From contig SLQC01000027.1 in NCBI GenBank assembly GCA_007131625.1, positions 1 to 7,571 on the forward strand: a stretch of DNA of 7,571 bases, given 5' to 3'. Positions 1 to 7,568 of this stretch are shown here, piece by piece. The translations under genes and the position numbers were made by a program. Position 1 is the stretch's first letter; every line of letters starts with the position of its first letter. The notes under the pieces are model-generated. The model ran no database searches, was not told the DNA's origin, and saw nothing but the letters and a program-made list of their open reading frames with translations. The stretch is from Balneolales bacterium (lineage in GTDB: Bacteria; Bacteroidota; Rhodothermia; Balneolales; Natronogracilivirgulaceae).

Positions 1-82
1 AGCGATAGCTTTCGCACAAACGGAAGTAGGAGTAGCGCTTGCCGGTTTTTTGATTGGGAATGGAAATGGGTTTAATAAACAT
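1..82 (-). CDS. IS1634/IS4-type transposase, N-terminal fragment (cut by window edge)
   Basis: Reading the minus strand from an ATG at 82 gives 27 residues, beginning MFIKPISIPNQKTGKRYSYF and continuing RLCESYR, open to the window edge. A start of the form MF(I/L)...NKKTGK.Y.YYRL.ESYR is typical of IS1634-like DDE transposases of the IS4 superfamily; this is recognised from memory of the family and not from an alignment. Only the N-terminal lead is visible, so the DDE catalytic core and the state of the gene cannot be judged. The same frame is open upstream to an ATG at 124, but the family-like start is the one at 82. The element would read away from the GH2 pseudogene to its right. Its terminal inverted repeat should lie within 83-372, but I could not identify it. 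Confidence 0.6.
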   Translation of the reverse strand, partial: MFIKPISIPNQKTGKRYSYFRLCESYR

Positions 83-372
83 GTAGGTAAGATAGAGCGG
101 CTGAAAGAGAAAAGCGAGTATCATATTAATATTTAGGGACTACAATGCTATTTTCAGAATTTTGCTCTTGTAATAACAATATCTTACGACCAGCTTATCC
201 TCGAAAATATGTGATTTCAAGGAAATAATTTGCAAGTTGGGTTAAGCTTACTTTTATAGTTACTATAAATACACATCAAAGAAGTGTTAATTCAAGCCGA
301 TTCCCTCCTACTCATTTACATGTGTTTCACATAGCGTATATGCAGTCATATAGTGTTTAAAACCGTATCATA
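83..372. other. AT-rich non-coding stretch between transposase and GH2 pseudogene
   Basis: No reading frame here resembles a protein. The stretch is visibly richer in A and T than the flanking genes. It contains a perfect 10-base palindrome ATATTAATAT at 123-132, an inverted repeat with 8-base arms at 253-260 and 262-269 (TTTATAGT / ACTATAAA, one-base loop), and a weak 5-base hairpin at 320-332 (ATGTG / CACAT). One end of the insertion sequence must fall inside it, as must any 3' end of the GH2 transcript. Neither the hairpin at 253-269 nor the one at 320-332 is followed by a clear T run on the minus strand, so I do not call a terminator. Confidence 0.5.
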
Positions 373-3300
373 TTACCATACAAAGGGCTTGAGAAAAACA
401 GAATAATGATATGCTCCGGGCCAGGTACGGTATTTTTCTCTGGCCGTAATCGGAGTTCCGCCCACACCGGTCACGCTATGGTCAATGTTGAGTGTGGCGT
501 TTTCCTTTCTATCCAGTTGATAGGGATACCAGGCGGTTTCCAGGTTGCTGTAGGGATTGATCGATACATTCATCAGTTGGTCACTGTAGAACATCAGGCC
601 AAAGGAACCCTCCGCTTCTCCTCCGGATTCACTGTCGCCACTGTTCAGGGAATGCCCACCGGTATGAACTTTTGCCCAACGTACATCGGTCCGGTTGCCA
701 AAATCCTGGGGAATAATGTACGGAAGCTCGATCTCATCAAAACCGATATGATACCGGCCGGTTTTGGCTCCGGTTTTGCGATCCGGGTAGGTTTCGAACG
801 GACCTTTGCCAAACCATTCCAGGGATTGCATTTCTGCAGACAGTTCGAATGCAAGTCCTATTTTTTGCAGCCACTGGATCAGTGTTGGCGGGTAGGTCGG
901 CAGTTCCACATTGCTGTCTAACTTGTGGTCGATACGGATCATACCGTTGCTGGTCACCGCATATTCGAATCGATTCTCAAAGTTTATATCCCTTCGTGAC
1001 AGTGCATAGGAAGTGACCTCGTAAATCAGTCTGACTTCTTCGTCGCTGACCCGGATCAGGTCCGACTGCTTTAATTCATGTGCAAGCGCATCGAGCCCCC
1101 ATTCAAAAACAGGTTCAAATTCCGCTTCACCCCACCAGGAAATCTCATTCATTATGGGTGATCACGCCACATTGAGGCGGGGACCGCTCTTTAGCAGCAC
1201 CTGCCCCTTGTAATCTATTTTTTCTATGGTACCCTCGTTTTGGTCGAAGACATACTCAAAATCCTCCCCGCTGATACGTACGAACTCCGCGTCCGCAGTG
1301 ACCTGAAGCGGTGGATAGGTGCCTGAGGCTTCGGTTTCATGTGGATTCAAATTTTGACCGGTACCGCCTGTTCCGTCCAACCAGAAATAAGGTTTGATGC
1401 CGGTAATATCGTTCAGCGCAAACTCGTCAAAAGTCACTTCATAGCCCTGCTCTGCCCAGGGAGTATCATGTTTCAGATGTGTGGAAACAAGCAGATCGTA
1501 ATAATGCGACCCCGGCTCATCGGTCAGCTTCAGGGGCAGGGTAACGGTCTTGCTCTCCAAAGGCAAAAGTTGAAGTTCCAGTATATCGAACCGTATCTCT
1601 TCCCCGTCTTTTTTCAGCGACCACCTTATCTCAAGTTCATCCAGATCGGTAAAATGATGCCTGTTATGGACCCGGAATTTCCCGGATGGGAGGTGCAGGG
1701 ATTCAAACCGGATTGGAGCATGACTTCTTTTCGACTGCCATGCTTCCGGTTCCGGCTCCTGATTGTAGCCGATAATCCCGTTCATGGAACCGGACCCCGT
1801 GGGAGTCGAGCCGTAGGAGTAAAACGTTCCGAGCGTATCGGTTTCTGTAAAATCAAGCCATAACACCAGGTATTCATCATCGGGTGCATCACTTTGGTGG
1901 TAACCAAGCTGGTCGGATTCACGGGCAATATTGTGAATGCGCACTTCATCCAGAATGGAGCATCACCATTGGGTTGATTGGATTGATGCATGATGAATCT
2001 TGTGGGATCGATTTCTCGTGTCAGACCGGCCATATCAAAGTGTACCAGTGCCATTCCACACTCATTCCGGTGCTCCATATTATAACACTCGGATGGTTTT
2101 TATCCCTTTGAACAAACTTTTCCATACGGTCAAGCATCGACGTTTCCCATCCAGGTACATGAGGAAGCCAGTTTTCTCCTTCATGACATTCCACATTCAC
2201 CTCGTCAACGACATAAAAACCATACTGATCGGCAAGTCGGTAGAATGCAGGCATGTTGGGATAATGGGCGGTTCGTATGGCGTTGATGTTAAGTTTTTTC
2301 ATCAACTTAAGCTCCTGCTAAACACTTTCCAGGTCCATGGTCCGGCCGGTGTAAGGGTTGTGTTCATGACGGTTGACCCCCCTTATTTTTACCGGAACAC
2401 CGTTCACGTGCATCACCCCGTCCTCTATTTCAACCTGACGAAAGCCCACTTTGCTCGAGAGGACCTCCAGAGGTGTTCCGGATTCATCCCTCAGGGTCAA
2501 TACCAGCGAGTAGAGATTCGGTTTTTCGGCTGACCACTGTGCCGGGTTACGGATTTGCTGTGAGAAGGAGTGTTGCCCGGAGTGTCCGGGTTGCAGAGAC
2601 GAAACCGGCGATGAAAACGAGGTGACTACGTCATGATTTTCATCGTAAAGTTCGGCCTCCAGCATAAGATCACCATGTCTTGAATCGCCATAATTTTGAA
2701 TATCGGCATCAATATTAAGGGTGGCGTCGATATAGTTGTCATCGAAATTCGTGGTGGTAAAAAAATCACGGATGTGAATCTCCGGTGTTGAAAACAGGTA
2801 AACATCCCGGTAAATACCGTGAAATTTCCACATATCCTGATTTTCAAGATAGGTTCCATCCGCCCAGCGAAGCACCCGGACCGCCATCGTGTTTTCACCG
2901 TCCGCCAATTTATCCGTGATATCGAACTCCGCCGGGGTCATACCCCCTTTGTTGAAGCCGACATATTCGCCATTAATCCACAACCAGAAGGCGGTTTTGA
3001 CGCCCTCGAAATGGAGAAAGACTTGTCTGTCCTGCCAGTCGCTTGAAACTTCAAACGTTCGGATGTAAGATCCGGTGGGATTGAAATCCAGTGGGACATT
3101 CGGCGGGTCGTACGGACTGAATTCCAGCGTTTGGTTACGGTAGAGATTGTAGCCGTATCCCTGCATCTGCCAGGTTCCCGGAACACGTATCTCCTCCCAG
3201 TCACTGTAATCATAGGAGGGTTTATGAAAATCATCGGGTGCTTCCAGCGGACTGCGGTCCCAGCGAAACTTCCATTTGCCGGTCAGGGACTGGTAAAAAG

Positions 3301-3502
3301 GTGAGGCGCTCCAGTCACCTGACAGCGCATCTTGTACATTATCATAGACCACCATCGGAACATTAGCAGGTTCCTGGTTTTCCTCTACGCGTTCCGGGTT
3401 CATGATGTATCCGGCCATATCTTCATGGATCCCCTTTTGCGAGATAGAGCTTTGGATGTGTGCGATAAAAATTAAAGAGATCAGAATCAATGTCCTTCTC
3501 AT
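373..3502 (-). pseudogene. LacZ-type GH2 beta-galactosidase with LamG insertion, inactivated
   Basis: In its intact form this family hydrolyses terminal beta-galactosides, here as an exported enzyme. Residues 1-21 form a signal peptide ending near SIS/QKG. The first segment (394 codons) carries the GH2 jelly-roll and sandwich domains with WQMQGYGYNLY (111-121), DMWKFHGIYRDVYL (223-236) and GVNRHEHNP (375-383). An in-frame TAG at 2320-2318 interrupts it. The barrel then continues with NINAIRTAHYPNMPAFYRLA and RDKNHPSVIIWS. One base is missing between 2066 and 2067, so the acid/base motif GNECG lies in another frame. At about 1950-1960, NGDAP joins directly to the end of a LamG-like domain (ILDEVRIHNIARE), so the rest of the barrel with the nucleophile Glu is absent. 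The C-terminal domains follow (SYGSTPTGSGSMNG, KRSHAPIRFE), then a TGA at 1164-1162, then the last domain with EWFGKGPFETYPDRKTGAKT and a natural-looking end at 373. About 1040 codons remain; intact LamG-bearing relatives are larger, about 1300 from memory. Confidence 0.85.
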
Positions 3503-3506
3503 ATGT

Positions 3507-3512
3507 CACCTT
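3507..3512 (-). promoter_or_regulatory. Ribosome binding site of the LacZ-type GH2 pseudogene
   Basis: On the minus strand AAGGTG lies four bases before the ATG at 3502, which is a good match to a Shine-Dalgarno sequence. The ATG starts a clean signal peptide, so this site supports the chosen start. Confidence 0.6.
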
Positions 3513-3532
3513 GATAAATCATTTTCAATCAT

Positions 3533-3560
3533 TGTATATCAACTTCTACATCTGTTACAA
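3533..3560 (-). promoter_or_regulatory. Possible promoter of the LacZ-type GH2 pseudogene
   Basis: On the minus strand TTGTAA (3560-3555) and TATACA (3538-3533) are 16 bases apart and resemble sigma-70 -35 and -10 boxes. Transcription would start about 24 bases before the ATG. Bacteroidota often use a different promoter form (TTTG and TAnnTTTG), and I found no exact copy of that here. The region is AT-rich, so a chance match is quite possible. Confidence 0.25.
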
Positions 3561-3632
3561 CCAAATGCTTTTATTACCTTCCCAATAATTGTAATTTATA
3601 CATTTATTCTCAAATAATAGCCCCTATTTTTT

Positions 3633-3645
3633 ACAAGCGCTTTAT
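3633..3645. promoter_or_regulatory. LacI-family-like operator palindrome
   Basis: The perfect palindrome AAGCGCTT at 3635-3642, in the context ACAAGCGCTTTAT, resembles the central part of LacI/GalR/CcpA-family operators, which have a CG centre flanked by AAG/CTT arms. It lies about 135 bases upstream of the GH2 start codon and upstream of the possible promoter. A sugar-responsive LacI-type regulator would fit a beta-galactosidase gene. No regulator gene is visible in the window, so this rests on the motif and its place only. Confidence 0.35.
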
Positions 3646-3718
3646 TCGAAATATATCTATTCCTTGAAAATCTTATTTTACCTCGTAATCAGATATGTTT
3701 AGCGTTGTTGGATGCCTG

Positions 3719-3745
3719 AAAAAAAATTGCATAGCCGACACCGGC
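3719..3745 (-). terminator. Possible weak intrinsic terminator after the second GH2 pseudogene
   Basis: On the minus strand, about a dozen bases after the stop codon at 3758, GCCG-GTGT-CGGC (3745-3734) can form a 4-base GC stem with a 4-base loop. It is followed after seven bases by eight T residues (3726-3719). The place is right for a terminator, but the stem is short and the gap to the T run is longer than usual. Confidence 0.3.
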
Positions 3746-3757
3746 ATAGGGGTTTAT

Positions 3758-5104
3758 TCATTCAATAGCTATCGTAACGGATGAATCTTTCAGTCCGGGT
3801 CCTCTAGCAGAAAGGGTTACGCTGCCTTCCCGACCACCAGATTGAACGACAGCCAGTACCTTTCCTTGATAGGCCTCCATCTCATTGCCGGTAAAAGGGG
3901 TATGTGATATGGGATCACCATTGCCTACCGCTCTTAGCCTGCCGTCGCCTTCAATATTAAACGTTACCAGATTATCAGCAAACAGAACCAGGATCCCGTC
4001 AACATCAACGATTTCCGCGGTGACATACGCAAGGTCCAGCCTGTCAGCCCGGATGGACTCCCGGTCGACTGTCAACCGAATAGCAGCAGGTTCTCCAGCG
4101 GTTTGAATGCGAAATCGCTTTTCGACACCATCAGCCGTATGCCCTACAGCTTTTATCTCTCCCGGTTCATACGGAACCTACCAGTTCAGATAAGCTCGTT
4201 CCTCCAAACTCCAGCGTTGTACTCCATGGGACTCGCCGTTTATAAAGAGCTCGACTTCCGGCAGGTTGGTGTAAACATGAACCGTTATCTCTTTCCTCTG
4301 TACCGGATAATCCCAGTGAGCCAGGAATCATAATCATGAAGTGGATAAATCAGCGTTTCGGCACCGTATATGACACGTTCCGGGTGTTGCTCATGATCTT
4401 CGCGGTAGCGGTACTTGCGATAATTGTAGCCGACCAGATCCAGTAATTGGGCAAAACCGCTCTCTGTGGCCGCATCAACGTGATCCAGTCCCGCTGTAAA
4501 GGGGCGGGTGGTGTCATGCCGGGAGGCAATATCGATGAGATCGGAGAAGATTTCCACTCCGCTTTCCCCCATCCGCTGTTCGGGGACTTCGTTGCCCAGA
4601 CTCCAGGCAACTACCGATGGATGATTCCGGTCCCGGCGCATCCAGTCGGCAATGTCCTGTTCCCGCCACTCCATAAAATGGGACGAATAACCGTGTGGCC
4701 TTTTGGGTTCCAGCCATTCATCAAAAATTTCGTTAATCACGATGAATCCCATTTGGTCGGCATATTTCAGCAGTTCCGGTGCCATCGGATTGTGACTCAG
4801 GCGCAGAGCGTTGCTGCCCATATCCTTTAATATCTGAAGCTGGCGTTTTGGGAGTAGTCATGGCAGGCGGTGCCCAGGGGACCACAGCCGCGGGTCATCC
4901 ACCTGGAAATCCTGATCAACCGTAAGCGAGTCGCCTGCTTCCATGATGACCTCCTCTGTAGTCCGGACTACCAAGTTTCCCCGGATCAGCGATTTCATAT
5001 AAACCGTCACTTTTCTCTCCAATAATTTCAATATTCGTCCTCATTCAGGGTTCGTGCCGCTGAACGATTTCAGGGTCCTTAATTCCGGCATACCATTACC
5101 GCGG
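3758..5104 (-). pseudogene. Second GH2 beta-galactosidase-like pseudogene (sandwich, barrel and C-terminal domains), fragmented
   Basis: This is a different GH2 subfamily from its neighbour, of the kind with C-terminal Ig/Big-like domains. Minus-strand pieces in order: WYAGIKDPEI from 5095, resembling the RWYSGSGIYR motif; an Ig-like stretch with VTVYMKSLIRGNLVVRTTEE and VDQDFQVDDPRLWSP; a trace CHDYS; barrel residues from about 4845 (PKRQLQILKDMGSNALRLSH, RDRNHPSVVAWSLGNEVPEQ with the acid/base Glu, VIYGAETLIYP with the probable nucleophile Glu); a jump to HWDYPVQRKEITVHVYTNLP and ELFINGES; then VPYEPGEIKAVGHTADG and a final Big-like domain ending at 3758. Lesions seen: deletions near 5085, 4880 and 4320, a TGA at 5043-5041, frameshifts near 5012, 4850 and 4310, and a TAG at 4180-4178 where the family usually has Lys. 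The first GH2 domain and any signal peptide are missing, so the left limit is approximate. Confidence 0.8.
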
Positions 5105-5364
5105 TTTATACCCGATTACATTAAACGGAAGCCGGTAGACGTGCATAAATTTATGTTAATATATCCGTTTTATGGACAATAGTCAGGATTAAGATCATCT
5201 CAGTCATAGTCCGGCATGTATTGCGCCTGAAACGGACTGAATTTCATCGATTACAGCTGCACGTCGGACCCCAATTCCCTGCCGGAAGGTGAGCATACCA
5301 TGTGGGCTGCAACCCGCGGCTTCGGTATGTAAAAGATCAATTGGGTCACCGGTGAGTCCGAGTC
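5105..5364. other. Unresolved stretch, no gene recognised
   Basis: The minus strand is open from 5467 down to a TGA at 5204, and reads plausibly in its last 65 residues (around IAQGLGLTGDPIDLLHTEAA and GMLTFRQGIG), but I recognise no family. In one plus-strand frame a stretch reads DPNSLPEGEHTMWAATRGFG and is broken by a stop at 5329-5331. Either could be a worn fragment. Downstream on the minus strand, 5105-5203 is AT-rich and contains an ATG at 5144, leading into HVYRLPFNVIGYKPR and then a TAA just before the WYAG motif of the GH2 pseudogene. It may be the extreme remnant of that gene's N-terminal half. Confidence 0.35.
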
Positions 5365-5535
5365 CTTGCGCTATGGTCCCAATCCAAAAGTGAAAATCCG
5401 GAAGTGTCTTTTGAGCAATGTGATTTGAATATCCTTGTGGATGAAGCGATCGCAGCCACCGAATCACAGGCAGGGCTGAAGCAAATCGAAATTACCGATG
5501 TTGACGACAAGTATCTGACCGGGAACCCCGTCCAT
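5365..5535 (+). pseudogene. Fragment of a sensor histidine kinase (segment between HisKA and ATPase domain)
   Basis: The plus strand reads LALWSQSKSENPEVSFEQCD followed by LNILVDEAIAATESQAGLKQ and IEITDVDDKYLTGNPV. This follows the usual order after the phospho-acceptor domain of two-component kinases: L..WS(R/Q).(Q/K)SG., then (F/V)DLN.LV.E.I......QA..K.I.I..., then a GNPV-like end just before the N box. The family match is from memory. The His box, N box and G boxes are all missing: homology stops at 5535, and a stop at 5353-5355 closes the frame upstream. The piece lies on the opposite strand from every other gene here and ends about 30 bases from the stop of the permease pseudogene. A minus-strand frame open over the same bases is the competing reading. 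Confidence 0.4.
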
Positions 5536-5563
5536 AAACCATTTTGTGTTGATCGGTATCCTT

Positions 5564-6337
5564 TCATTCACTTCTCAGGGCTTCGATCGAATCGAGCAGG
5601 GAGGCTTTACGTGCTGGAAAAACTCCGAAAATCAATCCGATACCTAGGGAAAAGAGAAAGGCAACAAGGACCGGCCGGATCAATACGGTGGTCGACCAGG
5701 CGGTCGCAAATCCGATCAACAGAGAAATACCCGCCATACTGGCGATCAGCAGGGTAAACGCCTCGGAGGTTTCCCGGTGTGCTTCCAGTAATTCAAGCTG
5801 TGTATGAATGGTTTCACCGATGGCGTTTCTTTCGTCAAACATACTGCGGTGCACGCCTGCGTCCAGCACCGCTACACGCCGCATCACGATATCATCGTGT
5901 TCGTCAAAAAAGCTTCCGGTCCGTACCCTGAAATTTCTGATTTCCTGAAACGAAGGATGGGTCCCGACAATATTGTCATTGGATGTGCGATTGCCGTGTC
6001 GTACCTGCATATGCCGGCTCTGTACTGGTGCGGCGGCCGTTATAGACGGTATTTTCTGCTCCAGTGCTTCGGCTTCCTGAACGGTGAGTGTGGTCACCGT
6101 ACCGCGCATCTCCCTTCGGCCGGGTGAACGCTGAATTTCGGAGGCATTGACGACGATCAGATGCGTGCCCATCTCCTCGATCCGGTTCATGATTTCCCGC
6201 TGAGCTCCGGATCCAATGGCCACCATCACGATCACCGCCGAAACACCGATCACGATGCCGATGAGGGACAAGGCGGTTTGTACCTTGTGTGCCGCCAGTT
6301 ATTTGACAGAGATTTTAATGCTGCGTGCAATCTTCAT
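5564..6337 (-). pseudogene. MacB-like ABC permease, inactivated by nonsense codon and two internal deletions
   Basis: The original start is the ATG at 6337, 13 bases after the stop of the intact permease upstream, giving MKIARSIKISVK, then TAA (6301-6299), then LAAHKVQTALSLIGIVIGVS in the same frame. The rest of the frame is open to 5564. The first transmembrane helix and MacB periplasmic core are recognisable up to RNAIGETI. The text then jumps to LELLEAHRETSEAFTLLIAS (about 5800), skipping roughly 85 residues of the periplasmic domain. After AGISLLIG it jumps to FATAWSTTVLIRP (about 5712), skipping about 50 residues that normally hold the REIG.R.AVGA cytoplasmic loop and the start of the next helix. 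The end PARKASLLDSIEALRSE is normal for the family. Both deletions keep the frame. About 257 codons remain against 405 in the neighbour. A TTG at 6271 could restart translation, but the product would lack the conserved loop. Confidence 0.8.
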
Positions 6338-6350
6338 AGAAAAAGCGGGA

Positions 6351-7568
6351 TCAGCTTCTCAGGGATTCCACCGGCTGGAGCACGGCCGCTCTTCTGGCGG
6401 GCTGCAAACCGGCCAGGATGCCGACCAGGATGGAAAAGACCACTCCGACAATAACGATTTCCCATGAGATGTTTGTCGGCGTTTGTGTAAACATTTCGAG
6501 CAGCGCGGAACCGACGCCGCCCAGTATCATCCCCATGACACCGCCGGTAAAGGTGACGGCCATGGCTTCAATAAGAAACTGGACAGTGATATCCCTGCTT
6601 CTTGCACCGACGGCTTTTCGGAGTCCGATTTCCCTGCGGCGCTCGTTGACGGAAATAAGCATGATATTGGCCACCACTACGCCGCCGGCTATGAGTGAAA
6701 TCCCGGCCACAAGAATCAGAAAAAGATTAAACGTACCCAGCATCCCTTCCACCATGACTTGCACTTCCTCGGCACTGCGTATGGAGAAATCATCCGGCAC
6801 ACCCGGAGCGAGCCGGTGACGTTCCCGAAGCAAAGCGGCGATATCCGTGACGGCTTGATCCGCATCCTGCTCCGAGCCGAGCAAAATCCGGATGCCGTAG
6901 ATGTGGTCAACGTTGGCTACCCTGCGCATAAATGTGGACAATGGTATAAAGACACGGTTATCCATATCGCCGCCTCCGGCGCTGATGCCTCTCGGTTCCA
7001 TCACGCCGATCACTTCCAGCGGTACGTTACCAACACGGATCATTTCGCCCAGCGGATCTTCCTCCCCGAACAATTCCTGTTGTACCGTGGGGCCGATGAC
7101 GCAAACACGGGACATTCGATCCATATCATTCCGGCTGATGAAGTCGCCTCTTATCACGTTCCAGTTCCAGACCGTCGACCATTCGGGGGGCACGCCGAAC
7201 AGCGGGGTCTGTACCGATCGATTGAGATAGACGGCATCCTCGCGTCCGATCCGGTTGAACGGCGCCACTTCAATCACCGAATCGACCTCCCTTTTGATCG
7301 CTTCGGCATCCTCAATTTTTAACGTGACCACCTCGTCGCCGCCGGTTTGCGTACCCATGGTCAGGTCTCCGCCTGCACGTACCATCAATGTTTCATAACC
7401 GAATTGTTTCACCCGATCCACAATGCGTTCCTGTGCTCCGAGCGCTGCGGCCACAACTATGGTGAGAGCCGTGATCCCTATGACCACACCTATCATCATC
7501 AGAAAACTGCGCAGCCTGTTTCTGCCCAGGTCTGTAAAAGCTATTTTGATCAGTCTGCCTGTTTTCAT
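6351..7568 (-). CDS. MacB/FtsX-family ABC transporter permease, intact
   Basis: This 405-residue inner-membrane protein matches the permease half of MacB-type mechanotransmission transporters. These work with a cytoplasmic ATPase and usually a periplasmic adaptor to move peptides, lipids or drugs out of the periplasm. A short cytoplasmic N-terminus (FTDLGRNRLRS) leads to helix 1 (about 21-43). The large periplasmic MacB core spans about 47-275. Helix 2 is at about 280-303 and is followed by the conserved cytoplasmic loop NERRREIGLRKAVGARSRDI (308-327). Helices 3 and 4 lie at about 334-357 and 368-388, and the end is the typical PARRAAVLQPVESLRS. The fused ATPase domain of E. coli MacB is absent, so the ATPase must be a separate protein not visible here. 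The start is the ATG at 7568, which gives the expected N-terminus. The substrate cannot be deduced. The broken downstream gene was probably its heterodimer partner. Confidence 0.92.
   Translation of the reverse strand: MKTGRLIKIAFTDLGRNRLRSFLMMIGVVIGITALTIVVAAALGAQERIVDRVKQFGYETLMVRAGGDLTMGTQTGGDEVVTLKIEDAEAIKREVDSVIEVAPFNRIGREDAVYLNRSVQTPLFGVPPEWSTVWNWNVIRGDFISRNDMDRMSRVCVIGPTVQQELFGEEDPLGEMIRVGNVPLEVIGVMEPRGISAGGGDMDNRVFIPLSTFMRRVANVDHIYGIRILLGSEQDADQAVTDIAALLRERHRLAPGVPDDFSIRSAEEVQVMVEGMLGTFNLFLILVAGISLIAGGVVVANIMLISVNERRREIGLRKAVGARSRDITVQFLIEAMAVTFTGGVMGMILGGVGSALLEMFTQTPTNISWEIVIVGVVFSILVGILAGLQPARRAAVLQPVESLRS

Noticed and set aside
253..269. Inverted repeat as transcription terminator or insertion-sequence end
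   Set aside because: The stem is wholly AT except two pairs, no T run follows on the minus strand, and no partner copy is visible to support an element end.
406..921. Plus-strand open frame of 171 codons
   Set aside because: It is antisense to the last domain of the LacZ-type gene, whose minus-strand reading has clear family motifs; the plus-strand product resembles nothing.
2060..2075. Programmed ribosomal frameshift in the LacZ-type gene
   Set aside because: There is no slippery heptamer at the site, and the gene has other disabling lesions on both sides.
1339..2533. Long plus-strand open frames (1339-1863 and 2000-2533)
   Set aside because: Both lie opposite recognisable GH2 coding sequence and have no family features.
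1162..4180. Stop-codon reassignment or selenocysteine/pyrrolysine use to explain in-frame TAG and TGA
   Set aside because: TAG, TGA and TAA all occur as interrupters in different genes, together with frameshifts and large deletions, while the intact permease has none. Decay explains this more simply.
6418..7322. Plus-strand open frames opposite the intact permease
   Set aside because: The permease reading has helices and conserved motifs throughout; these frames are its antisense shadows.
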